The notes under the pieces were generated by a model. It searched no databases and was not told the DNA's origin. It worked only from the letters and a program-made list of their open reading frames with translations. DNA of 49,137 nt, taken from assembly GCA_002869335.1 (NCBI GenBank), contig PKTE01000205.1, forward strand, positions 1-49,137. The letters run 5' to 3'. Positions within the stretch are counted from its first letter, which is position 1. Every line of letters begins with the position of its first letter. Origin of the DNA: Salinivirgaceae bacterium (GTDB lineage Bacteria; Bacteroidota; Bacteroidia; Bacteroidales; Salinivirgaceae). Of this stretch, positions 7,526-15,060 are shown piece by piece. Made by a program: the position numbers and the translations under genes.

Positions 7526-8242
7526 CTATTTTATATTGCGCTCTTTTTTAATTGTATCGAAAGCTTCTGATATTTTCTGAAATTTCTCTTTTGCTTTTTT
7601 TTGAAACTCTTCTCCTAAATGGGAAACCTTGTCAGGGTGGTGTTTTACAGCCATTTTACGATAGGCTTTCTTAACATCTTCGTCTGAAGCATTGGGGCTA
7701 ATCTCAAGTACTTCATAGGCCCAATTTGTTGATTGAATAAACATTGATCTAACCGATCCTATATCTTTGGCAGAGAGACCAATTCTAACTCCTATATCAT
7801 CTATAAGGTTTTGTTCGGATATGTCAATATGTCCATCAGATTGCGCTATCCCATATAGAAAATGCATAAGCTGTAAGCGAGATGCATAGTCCATATTCTC
7901 TCTAATTTGCTGACAAACTTCGTTCAGAGGAATTTCCTGCTTCAATATATCTCTGAGCATTTTGAGTGCCTCCGCAGCAGCATCTGGACCAAAAGCTCTG
8001 ATGAAATAACTTTTTACGTAATTAAGCTCTGACTTTAGGATTTTACCGTCTGCTTTCATTACAGCAGCTGTTAGCACAAGAAGTGTCATCGCATAGCCTC
8101 CGGTGGTTGTGTGTGTCCGTTGATCCGTTCCTGCACTTCCTTTTTCGAGGTAGGCACCCGCAAAGAAGCCTACAATTCCGCCAATTGGTCCAAAAAGTGC
8201 CCATCCTAAACCTCCGGCGATCCATTTTGCAAATTTACTCAT
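7526..8242 (-). CDS. TerB-like plus C-terminal J-domain protein (DjlA type)
   Basis: A 238-residue protein. Residues 1-35 are a Gly-rich hydrophobic segment ('WIAGGLGWALFGPIGGIVGFFAGAYL'), a likely membrane anchor. Residues about 50-155 form an all-helical TerB-like domain ('LLVLTAAVMKADGKILKSELNYVKSYF' and 'FLYGIAQSDGHIDISEQNLI' are its paired Asp-containing motifs). Residues about 170-238 form a J domain with the HPD triad in 'KHHPDKVSH'. Architecture and length match DjlA co-chaperones, which stimulate DnaK ATPase at the membrane. The start overlaps the coaE stop region by 8 bp, so the two are translationally coupled. The client is unknown. Confidence 0.9.
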   Translation of the reverse strand: MSKFAKWIAGGLGWALFGPIGGIVGFFAGAYLEKGSAGTDQRTHTTTGGYAMTLLVLTAAVMKADGKILKSELNYVKSYFIRAFGPDAAAEALKMLRDILKQEIPLNEVCQQIRENMDYASRLQLMHFLYGIAQSDGHIDISEQNLIDDIGVRIGLSAKDIGSVRSMFIQSTNWAYEVLEISPNASDEDVKKAYRKMAVKHHPDKVSHLGEEFQKKAKEKFQKISEAFDTIKKERNIK

Positions 8243-8825
8243 CTTTAATTATCATTTTATGGATTGATGATACCTGGTCAATGATGCTTTTACTCTCATC
8301 ATTGATAATAACAAATCGAGCTTCTTTTTCTCGCTCAACATCTGTTAATTGTTTATTTATCCTTTGCAAAATTTGTTCCGATGACAACTTGTCACGTTCT
8401 TGAACTCTTTTTATACGTATTTCTTCAGCAGCAGAAACAGTGATTACTCCATCCATGTGCTTATGAAAGCCGCTTTCAATTAGAATTGCTGCTTCATGTA
8501 AAACATAGGGCGTTTTTTGGTGGTTTACCCATTCTTTAAAATCGATCTCAACTTGCTGGTGTACAGCTTGATTAACTGATTCTAGTAATTTATCATCATT
8601 GAATATTTTACCTGCTATATACTGCTTGTTTAGTTGATTATTAGGCAAATATGCTTCTTGTCCAATAATTACAATTATTTTGCTTTTTAATGATTTATCA
8701 AACTGCATAAGAAACTTTGCCCTTTCATCTGCATGATAAATTGGTATGTCAAATAGCTCATGAAATACTTTAGCCACAGTGCTTTTTCCAGAACCAATTC
8801 CTCCTGTCAAACCAATTACTTTCAT
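8235..8825 (-). CDS. coaE: dephospho-CoA kinase
   Basis: A 196-residue P-loop kinase that phosphorylates the 3'-OH of dephospho-CoA, the final step of coenzyme A synthesis. Visible are Walker A 'GLTGGIGSGKSTVAK' at the N-terminus, the substrate-site 'PIYHADERAKFLM' (the family has a D-x-D/A pattern here), 'PYVLHEAAILIESG' and the lid-like 'RIKRVQERDKLS...QILQRINKQ'. Length is normal. It lies 22 bp after the frame end of the YbbR gene extension and 112 bp after that gene's present stop. It overlaps the J-domain gene by 8 bp. Confidence 0.96.
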   Translation of the reverse strand: MKVIGLTGGIGSGKSTVAKVFHELFDIPIYHADERAKFLMQFDKSLKSKIIVIIGQEAYLPNNQLNKQYIAGKIFNDDKLLESVNQAVHQQVEIDFKEWVNHQKTPYVLHEAAILIESGFHKHMDGVITVSAAEEIRIKRVQERDKLSSEQILQRINKQLTDVEREKEARFVIINDESKSIIDQVSSIHKMIIKDE

Positions 8826-8847
8826 TAGAATAATTTAAGAGATTTTG

Positions 8848-8937
8848 CTACTTTTCTTTAATAATAAAACGTGCTTTTTGAGGCCAAAATCTGGTAACTT
8901 GCACTTCTTCAGGCACATATAGCAATGTAACTTTTAA
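8848..8937 (-). pseudogene. detached 3' codons of the YbbR-like gene
   Basis: Twenty-nine sense codons plus TAG, in frame with the YbbR gene and separated from it only by the TAA at 8938-8940. The peptide includes 'YVPEEVQVTRFWPQKARF', a plausible final beta strand pair of a YbbR domain. It has no start of its own. Confidence 0.7.
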
Positions 8938-9852
8938 TTACTGAGGGTCATTTTGTGATGAAATTTCTCGGTAATCAATTGCTGGATGGAAATCTGAAGG
9001 TTTTACAATTTGAAAGTTCTGGAAAGATACCAGATAGGTAATTTTTATTTTGTCGGGGAAAACACTCAACGAGACAGTATCCGGTTTATTAATAATGTTT
9101 ATTGGGACCTCAATAGTGTTTTCAGTAAATTGTTCTACAGCTACTTTAACTCTAACTTCTTTTGCTGATAAATTGCATTGATCTGGTGATTTGAGTTTTA
9201 CTGTGTAGGCCTGATTTTTATTAATATTTTCGCCGATAATACTTTCTGTGTAAATATCGGTTAATGTATCAAGTACCGATTTCGGTCCTTTAACAACTAC
9301 AGAATCTGGCATTGTCTGGGGTTTTCCTTTTAGACGGTGCTGTGGCGCATAATTAAGGCTGAGTTTGGGCGAAATTTGTACTGTCTTTTCATGCAGTTTA
9401 TCAAACTTAAGGTTCAAAATACTGGGGCTTACATCAAGTACTTTTATTTCGTCGTTCAGGAATCTTTCCATTTCCTCTTTTTTACTTGACATGTAATACT
9501 GAAACTTTATTTGATTTGAGTTTGATTCATTTGCAGAGAAGTAAGATTGTAAATCAATGTTAAAGGGCAGTGCAATGCTTCCTATTGTATATTTTAATAG
9601 CGTAAATCCTCTGCCAGATACCTGAAGTTTTACTGTACCCGGAATTTCATCAACCATTACATAATTGTCAGGGTAATTATAAAACTCAATAGGACATTCA
9701 ATTTCAGTGATGTAATCTTTTGATAGAGAATTCATTAACCATAATATGGAACTTATGCCAACAAAGATCATAAAGATTATTATTCTACGATCGATCTTTT
9801 TTAGTTCTGTATTAATTTTTTGGATAAACCCTTTATTTTTTTCTTTGCTCAC
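8938..9852 (-). CDS. YbbR-like (CdaR family) membrane protein, 3' end cut by an in-frame stop
   Basis: A 304-residue protein: cytoplasmic N-terminus, one membrane anchor (about 25-42, 'IIFMIFVGISSILWLMN') and a long extracytoplasmic region of YbbR-type beta domains ('TVKLQVSGRGFTLLKY', 'PDSVVVKGPKSVLDTL', 'IEVPINIINKPDTVSL'). In firmicutes CdaR-type YbbR proteins regulate a diadenylate cyclase; no cyclase gene is adjacent here. The ORF stops at TAA (8940-8938), yet the same frame continues for 29 codons to a TAG at 8850-8848. It reads 'LLYVPEEVQVTRFWPQKA' and beyond, which looks like the usual YbbR C-terminus. The original gene was therefore probably 8848-9852. A sequencing error is also possible. 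Confidence 0.85.
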   Translation of the reverse strand: MSKEKNKGFIQKINTELKKIDRRIIIFMIFVGISSILWLMNSLSKDYITEIECPIEFYNYPDNYVMVDEIPGTVKLQVSGRGFTLLKYTIGSIALPFNIDLQSYFSANESNSNQIKFQYYMSSKKEEMERFLNDEIKVLDVSPSILNLKFDKLHEKTVQISPKLSLNYAPQHRLKGKPQTMPDSVVVKGPKSVLDTLTDIYTESIIGENINKNQAYTVKLKSPDQCNLSAKEVRVKVAVEQFTENTIEVPINIINKPDTVSLSVFPDKIKITYLVSFQNFQIVKPSDFHPAIDYREISSQNDPQ

Positions 9853-9970
9853 TTTAATACGTAAAAAATTTCTTTAAGCGAAGATAAGCATTCCAAACGA
9901 GTTGACGAAAGGTAGCATAAAAATAAAGATCTAATTAAGAATCGTAAGTAATTAGCAGGGAGGAGGGCAT

Positions 9971-10012
9971 AAAAAAACTGTTGGCTTGAATTGGAATTCA
10001 AACCAACAGTTT
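9971..10012 (-). terminator. strong intrinsic terminator after yajC
   Basis: AAACTGTTGG (9975-9984) pairs with CCAACAGTTT (10003-10012), and the stem continues inward as TTGAATT/AATTCAA with one mismatch. On the minus strand it is followed by T's. It closes the nusB-DUF1573-yajC operon. Confidence 0.93.
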
Positions 10013-10026
10013 CAATTTTTTTGAGT

Positions 10027-10353
10027 TTAGCGATTAGCTTGTGACAAATCACTTGTATCTTTTACAAGTGCTGATTTATCTACTTTTACTTTAGTGTTAT
10101 CAGCAATCTCTAAATCAACAGTTTTTTCTGAAGTGCCTACAACTTTTCCGTACATTCCGCCAATTGTTAGCACTTTGTCACCTTTTTGTATGTTTTCTCT
10201 GAATTTTTTAGCTTCTTTCTGACGCTTCATTTGAGGGCGAATCATAAAGAAATAAAAAATCACAATAATAATAATCAAGGGTAAAAAAGCCTGAAGGCCA
10301 CCACCTTCGCCACCTTCTTGTGGCATCATTAATAAAATGTTCATAAAGTTCAT
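10027..10353 (-). CDS. yajC: Sec translocon accessory subunit YajC
   Basis: A 108-residue single-pass membrane protein that associates with SecDF. A hydrophobic helix (about 20-40, 'LQAFLPLIIIIVIFYFFMIRPQMKRQKEAKKF') is followed by the family's cytoplasmic domain 'IQKGDKVLTIGGMYGKVVG...VDLEIADNTKVKVDKSAL'. The 'FYFFMIRPQ' junction is diagnostic. It is the last gene of the nusB operon, 10 bp after the DUF1573 gene and followed directly by a terminator; this neighbourhood is common in Bacteroidota. Confidence 0.97.
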   Translation of the reverse strand: MNFMNILLMMPQEGGEGGGLQAFLPLIIIIVIFYFFMIRPQMKRQKEAKKFRENIQKGDKVLTIGGMYGKVVGTSEKTVDLEIADNTKVKVDKSALVKDTSDLSQANR

Positions 10354-10363
10354 ATGTTTAGAA

Positions 10364-10834
10364 TTAATTCGGTACTACAACGTTTGCTTCTATTACTAAT
10401 TGTTTTGACGCAGGCTGCGCATTGGTTAAGACAGTAACTGCTTTATGCTGTCTTCCAGAGCGACCAGAACTGCTAAAGGTTACATCAACTTTACCGGAAT
10501 CACCAGGAGCAATTGGTTTTTCAGTATAAGATGATACTGTACAACCGCATGTAGAACTGGTAGATCTGATGATTAGGTCTGCGTTACCTGTATTTTTAAA
10601 TTTAAAAGTATGCACAACAACTTCTCCCTGAATAATAACTCCAAAATCGAAATATTGTGGGTTATCTGTGTTGCTGTCAATAAATGTAATCTCTGGCATT
10701 TGAATACTACTATTACTGCCATTCGCTGAGATCGGATTTTTAACTAAATCAGAAGTTACTTTGTCTTTGTTTCCATCTGAGTTGCATGAAAATGCAAAAA
10801 TCAATAAAAAAATAAATCCTGAAAGTCTTATCAT
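10364..10834 (-). CDS. DUF1573 lipoprotein
   Basis: A 156-residue lipoprotein. The signal peptide ends in a lipobox-like 'IFAFSC' (Cys17). After a Ser/Asn-rich linker comes an Ig-like DUF1573 domain: 'QYFDFGVIIQGEVVVHTFKFKNTGNADLIIRSTSSTCGCTVSSY', with the conserved C-G-C, then 'PIAPGDSGKVDVTFSSSGRSGRQHKAVTVLTN'. It lies 12 bp after nusB and 10 bp before yajC. The biochemical role of DUF1573 domains is unknown; they are common in Bacteroidota surface proteins. Confidence 0.93.
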   Translation of the reverse strand: MIRLSGFIFLLIFAFSCNSDGNKDKVTSDLVKNPISANGSNSSIQMPEITFIDSNTDNPQYFDFGVIIQGEVVVHTFKFKNTGNADLIIRSTSSTCGCTVSSYTEKPIAPGDSGKVDVTFSSSGRSGRQHKAVTVLTNAQPASKQLVIEANVVVPN

Positions 10835-10846
10835 AGTTTTAAAGTT

Positions 10847-11806
10847 TTAATTTTTGTCTGTCTTACGATCAAATATTGAACCATCAATTTTATTCAACTT
10901 CTTATTTGTTTTGAGTTTTGCTACAATTTTATCTAAAACACCATTAACAAAGGTGTTACTCTTTTCAGTACTGTAAAATTTCGCTAACTCAATATATTCA
11001 TTTAATGTCACTCTGACAGGTATTTCTGGGAAATTAGTAAGTTCAGTAATTCCCATAGAGATAATTACCTTATCCATCAGTGCAATTCTATCTAGTTCCC
11101 AATTACTGGCTGTTTCTTTGATAATCTTTTGCGAATCTATGAATTGTCCTGTAGTTTTAACGAATAAATCCTGCGTGAATTTCTGATCAGATTCGTTTTT
11201 GAATAGACTCATTAGCTTAAGTCGGTATGTCCTTTTAATGCGCTCAATTGTACGGATATTCATACTTAGAACCAATTCTATATCATCATTCCAAAACACA
11301 GATTTTTCTTCTAATGTTTCAAATAATAGATCTGATTCAGCAATTATTTCGGTTAAAATTTCAATGATAACTTCTTTATGAGCTTTATGGTCAGGTTCTC
11401 CTTCTTTAACCATATATCTATTATAGAAGTTACAAGCCTCAATTTCTTTAGCCAGTTTTTTTATTAAATCATCATCTTCGTGCCAGCCTACGGCATTATT
11501 CTTAAGGTATGATTGGATTTCTTTGTTTTCTATGATTGCCTGCATGGCAGGGTTCTCAATAAAACGCATGTTTGGGTTTTTCTCTTCGTCGGTGGGGAAG
11601 TGTTTGCTTTTTTTGCGTTCTATTTCTTTATGAAAGTAGTGGTGTATTTCAATTAATAATTGAAAAAACAAGTAATAAAGATCCTCGAAACTTTTAATAC
11701 TTTTTTGTAACTCCTTGTTGTATTGTTCAATACTTCCATCAGGGTTACGCAACCATGCATAAATTATTTGCATGACTTTAATTCTAAGTAGCCTTCTGCT
11801 AATCAT
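10847..11806 (-). CDS. nusB: transcription antitermination protein NusB
   Basis: A 319-residue NusB. The N-terminal 'MISRRLLRIKVMQIIYAWLR' and the C-terminal half (about 195-310: 'DLFVKTTGQFIDSQKIIKETASNWELDRIALMDKVIISMGITELTNFPEIPVRVTLNEYIELAKFYSTEKSNTFVNGVLDKI' in pieces) are the NusB/RsmB helical fold that binds boxA RNA with NusE. It is about twice the length of enterobacterial NusB, because a middle helical region is inserted; this is the usual Bacteroidota form. It heads the nusB-DUF1573-yajC operon and has a -7 element upstream. Confidence 0.94.
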   Translation of the reverse strand: MISRRLLRIKVMQIIYAWLRNPDGSIEQYNKELQKSIKSFEDLYYLFFQLLIEIHHYFHKEIERKKSKHFPTDEEKNPNMRFIENPAMQAIIENKEIQSYLKNNAVGWHEDDDLIKKLAKEIEACNFYNRYMVKEGEPDHKAHKEVIIEILTEIIAESDLLFETLEEKSVFWNDDIELVLSMNIRTIERIKRTYRLKLMSLFKNESDQKFTQDLFVKTTGQFIDSQKIIKETASNWELDRIALMDKVIISMGITELTNFPEIPVRVTLNEYIELAKFYSTEKSNTFVNGVLDKIVAKLKTNKKLNKIDGSIFDRKTDKN

Positions 11807-11832
11807 ACTCCTTCAGTTTCAAAATTGTGCAG

Positions 11833-11840
11833 CAAAAGTA
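11833..11840 (-). promoter_or_regulatory. candidate -7 element of the nusB operon
   Basis: Minus-strand TACTTTTG fits TAnnTTTG, 26 bp before the nusB ATG. No clear -33 element is seen. Confidence 0.4.
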
Positions 11841-11995
11841 ATGCAAAACTCATTATTATTTGCATTTAACATGCATTTTTTTGGTATATCGTTCAATTCT
11901 ATGACTTTGGATAGTTATGATTAGGTAATTAGATAATTTTCTATAAATTCTCTAGTGAATTTTAACTAATAATGTTACAAACAAAAAAATATTTC

Positions 11996-12003
11996 TATTT
12001 TTG
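11996..12003 (+). promoter_or_regulatory. candidate -7 element of the DUF3276 gene
   Basis: TATTTTTG (TAnnTTTG) lies 33 bp before the ATG at 12037. A -33 TTG at the normal distance is not evident. Confidence 0.4.
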
Positions 12004-12036
12004 TCAACGATTGTTGTAAATGAAAATGATTGAATA

Positions 12037-12426
12037 ATGGAAGGATTTGAGAACAAAGAAAATGGTAAAGAAAAAGTGAGAGATGAGATTTTTTCTAAAG
12101 CCGTAAGAGCTGGTAAACGGACGTATTTTTTTGACGTTAAGGCCACTAGACGGAATGATTACTATCTAACAATCACTGAAAGTAAAAAGAAATTTAACCA
12201 GGATGGTACTTTCTTTTACGAAAAGCATAAACTATTTCTTTACAAGGAGGATTTTGAGAAATTTGCAGATGGCTTAGAGGAAGTGGTTGAGTACATTAGA
12301 GCTAATCAACCAGAATTAGAACCAAAAGCTGAATCAGATTTCGAAGATCAAGAAACTGTAAATGAGCCAGCAACAGAAGCTGAGAAATTTACAGATGTTG
12401 ATTTCGATGATTTAGATAAAGAATAA
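12037..12426 (+). CDS. DUF3276 / PUR-domain nucleic-acid-binding protein
   Basis: A 129-residue protein with the compact PUR-like domain found across Bacteroidota (DUF3276; related to eukaryotic Pur-alpha, and to Borrelia BpuR). The core is 'EIFSKAVRAGKRTYFFDVKATRRNDYYLTITESKKKF...FFYEKHKLFLYKEDFEKFADGLEEVVEYI'. The C-terminal 35 residues are acidic and probably disordered. PUR proteins bind purine-rich single-stranded DNA or RNA as dimers; a regulatory RNA/DNA-binding role is inferred. It is monocistronic, with an own -7 element and two terminators downstream. Confidence 0.93.
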   Translation: MEGFENKENGKEKVRDEIFSKAVRAGKRTYFFDVKATRRNDYYLTITESKKKFNQDGTFFYEKHKLFLYKEDFEKFADGLEEVVEYIRANQPELEPKAESDFEDQETVNEPATEAEKFTDVDFDDLDKE

Positions 12427-12457
12427 AAAAACGGCGCCTTTTATGGCGCCTTATTTT
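12427..12457. terminator. bidirectional terminator with GGCGCC stem
   Basis: GGCGCC (12433-12438) and GGCGCC (12445-12450) form a six-pair GC stem with a TTTTAT loop. T-rich tracts lie on both sides, so it can serve the DUF3276 gene (plus) and the cit operon (minus). Confidence 0.85.
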
Positions 12458-12502
12458 CTCTATTTCTCTTTTTCTTCAGTTCTATGTCAGCTGATGGGCA
12501 TT

Positions 12503-12533
12503 ATTCTGCTCTTATCTGAGTAGAATTTTTTGT
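12503..12533 (+). terminator. second, weaker intrinsic terminator (plus strand)
   Basis: ATTCTGCTC (12503-12511) pairs with GAGTAGAAT (12518-12526), including one G-T pair, and is followed by a T run. It is a back-up for the GGCGCC hairpin. Confidence 0.55.
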
Positions 12534-12586
12534 TTATAACCCATTCAGAATTACCCAATTGTTAATTTTCTTTTTCACTATTGAGG

Positions 12587-13669
12587 CTAGTGCCTTCCTT
12601 CACCTTCTTTAATTTTTTGTTTGATTTCTTCGCTTTCAGAACTTAGCAGAAAATCTTTAGTAACTTCTGGCAAAAATGGAAAAACCTCTTGTAATTGATC
12701 ATTTTTAATCGCTGCTCTTATTTTCGAAGCGCTTACAATTCCTTGATTTTCAATTCCACTATCAATTTTAATACGGGGGACCTCTACTAACTCAACTCCT
12801 GATTTTGGCAGTAGCTTTTTCATAGCATTATTATATGCCAGTGTTGTTTTGCAATAATCTTCTGTGCCAACGTATCTTCTTGTTATTCCCAAAATAGGGA
12901 CAATGTATCTGATAAATGTTTGAATATCCAATTCTGCCTGTTTCATGGATATTTCATTTTCAGGTTGGTTCTTTAAAAAGTAGGATGGAAATATAGTACC
13001 AGAAACCACATAATGACTACTTTTTAGCATGACTACATTGTCTAAATGCGCTATTCCTTTTTCAATAAGTTTCCATCTTATTTCAAAGGGGAAGCTGGAT
13101 TTATCTTCCTCAACAACAAAGAGATAGAGTACGCGACTTTCTCTTGATGCTTTTTCAATTAAAAATTTATGTCCATTGGTAAATGGATTACAATTTACAA
13201 CAAGCGCAGAAACAGGTCGACTAGATGTTTCTATCTTACTTTTTCTGATATAGTCCTGATATGTTTTGATATTTTCGTAACCAAACTCTAAAACAGAAAA
13301 TAGAGGAGGAGCAGTAGCAATTTCAGTGAATCCTAAACCTTGAAAAAGCTCAGTATTTCTTGGTAATGTATAAACAAATATATGCTTATGCTCTAATAGT
13401 AATTTGTCCATTAAATGAGTTACTATTTGCGAAAAAGCAATAGTATTTCGGAATTTTGGTGCAACTGCCACGTATTTTAAAATGTGCTTTTTAAATGATC
13501 CTGTACCAATTATTTCTTCATTTAAATTATATAGCACCATCGTGTAATCGACGTCATATTCATTATATTCAAAATCGAGTTTGGCTAAAAATTCACTTAC
13601 GAATTTTACATCGTAAGGATTTGAAATGTCTAGTACTTCTTCTCTGAAGTCAGCGTTTTCAAAGCTCAT
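12587..13669 (-). CDS. citC: [citrate (pro-3S)-lyase] ligase
   Basis: A 360-residue enzyme that activates citrate lyase by acetylating the thiol of the CitD prosthetic group with acetate and ATP. The N-terminal third is GNAT-like ('GSFKKHILKYVAVAPKFRNTIAFSQIVTHLMD'). From about residue 153 comes the nucleotidyltransferase domain with 'ALVVNCNPFTNGHKFLIEKAS', the HxGH-like ATP-binding motif, and further 'FLFVVEEDKSSFPFEIRWKLI' and 'RYVGTEDYCKTTLAYNNAM'. It overlaps citXG by 11 bp. In enterobacteria citC usually comes first in the cluster; here it is last. Confidence 0.95.
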   Translation of the reverse strand: MSFENADFREEVLDISNPYDVKFVSEFLAKLDFEYNEYDVDYTMVLYNLNEEIIGTGSFKKHILKYVAVAPKFRNTIAFSQIVTHLMDKLLLEHKHIFVYTLPRNTELFQGLGFTEIATAPPLFSVLEFGYENIKTYQDYIRKSKIETSSRPVSALVVNCNPFTNGHKFLIEKASRESRVLYLFVVEEDKSSFPFEIRWKLIEKGIAHLDNVVMLKSSHYVVSGTIFPSYFLKNQPENEISMKQAELDIQTFIRYIVPILGITRRYVGTEDYCKTTLAYNNAMKKLLPKSGVELVEVPRIKIDSGIENQGIVSASKIRAAIKNDQLQEVFPFLPEVTKDFLLSSESEEIKQKIKEGEGRH

Positions 13670-15050
13670 AGGTTTTTAAATTGGGGTTTATTTGACAAAG
13701 ATAAATGAAAATAGAACCTACTAGAATATCTGCAGCACCACCTGGCGATAAATTCTTATTTTTTGTCCAGATGCAAAGATTCTCATATGGCTCCCAGTTA
13801 TTATTAATTAGTGCTTGTAGGGCAATATTAGATTTTTCTTTAATTAATTGAAGCTTTTTCTCATTACCTCTATAAAGAATATTAGAATCATCAAGGATAC
13901 TCATAATGCTCAAAAGAGTCTTTATGAGCGTTATTTGTTTTTCTTTTGAAGTGTTTCGTAGTGAGAACTGGTTTAAGTAGAGTTGTGGAATTCCCGCTTC
14001 AAAAATAGATGGTAATCCATTTAAAATCTCCGCTTTTATGCCAATTTTAGGATTTTGTGTATTTTTTCTAACCTTGTTTCCATGTGTGTTAGCCAAATTA
14101 TTTAATGGATCAGCATTAATGGCTGCATAAAACTTTTTAATTGTATTTTTAATATTAGCAGGAGATAACTCCATTTTATTTCTCACAAGATTAGCAATTG
14201 TATATCCAATTATTATTAATAGAAAAATAGCTCCTTTATGTGTATTTAAATTACCTGTTGCATTTTTCATTTTAACTTCAGCTTCAATTCCCAAAGCTCT
14301 AAGGCTTTCAAATGTGAAAGCTTTTTCCTCAATAATAATTTCACCGAAGAGTTTAGTAAAAATGTTGGAAATAGCTGAAGTGGATTGTAAAAATGAGTTA
14401 TAATCCATATCAGAATGTGAGCCTGAATCAATTGGGGTTACTAATCCTGGTTTTGGAAAAAGTGATATTTCAGCTAATAAAGCGTTAAGCATCAATTCCG
14501 ATAGTATTTCAGATTGCTTTTCTTTGTGTTTTTGAAATAAATAATTATGTATGCTATCGTGCTGAAATTGTTTTAGTTCATTGATACTGTGGTTCTTTTT
14601 CCTCATGCAATTTACTGCACTCTTTGAATGGCAAATGAAACATGGTTTTTCTTTTCCACTGGAAATGATTTGACACTCTTTGTCGATAATATCCACATCA
14701 ATAAATCGACCTAGTTGGTGGCTCGTTTCAAATTTTTCAGTAATGCTTTTAGCTTCAGCTGCGGATTCCGGAAATTTGAATCCACAGAAATATACGAGAC
14801 CATTATCATTTTCAATGATTTGTTCCGTATGATCTGATATGATTAATCTGTTAGCTAAAGTAAAAGACTTAAATTCAGCGAGAGTTCCAAAGAAAAAATG
14901 GCGTAATTGTTTATTAGATTTTGGCCAACCAGGTATATTCAGAGCCAATGAAACCAACGGCAGCTGATACTTTTGAACCGCACGGCATTTTGCCAAATAA
15001 GTCTCTTCTTTAGCAGCTAGAATTTTTATCCGAATATCATTCACATCCAT
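13659..15050 (-). CDS. citXG: fused CitX-CitG: apo-CitD phosphoribosyl-dephospho-CoA transferase / triphosphoribosyl-dephospho-CoA synthase
   Basis: A 463-residue bifunctional enzyme that makes and attaches the citrate lyase prosthetic group. Residues about 1-170 are CitX: 'LAKCRAVQKYQLPLVSLALNIPG', 'HQLGRFIDVDIID', and 'KPCFICHSKSAVNCMRKKNHSINEL'. From about 180 to the end is CitG: 'LNALLAEISLFPKPGLVTP', 'DSGSHSDMDYNSFLQSTSAI', and 'ATGNLNTHKGAIFLL'. Such fusions are known in some citrate fermenters, for example Haemophilus. It overlaps citC by 11 bp and lies 10 bp after citF, indicating a single transcript. Confidence 0.95.
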   Translation of the reverse strand: MDVNDIRIKILAAKEETYLAKCRAVQKYQLPLVSLALNIPGWPKSNKQLRHFFFGTLAEFKSFTLANRLIISDHTEQIIENDNGLVYFCGFKFPESAAEAKSITEKFETSHQLGRFIDVDIIDKECQIISSGKEKPCFICHSKSAVNCMRKKNHSINELKQFQHDSIHNYLFQKHKEKQSEILSELMLNALLAEISLFPKPGLVTPIDSGSHSDMDYNSFLQSTSAISNIFTKLFGEIIIEEKAFTFESLRALGIEAEVKMKNATGNLNTHKGAIFLLIIIGYTIANLVRNKMELSPANIKNTIKKFYAAINADPLNNLANTHGNKVRKNTQNPKIGIKAEILNGLPSIFEAGIPQLYLNQFSLRNTSKEKQITLIKTLLSIMSILDDSNILYRGNEKKLQLIKEKSNIALQALINNNWEPYENLCIWTKNKNLSPGGAADILVGSIFIYLCQINPNLKTYEL

Positions 15051-15060
15051 AACGGGATGG

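Noticed and set aside
9849-10052. Minus-strand open frame after yajC
   Set aside because: It spans the strong yajC terminator and overlaps the 3' end of yajC and the start of the YbbR gene.
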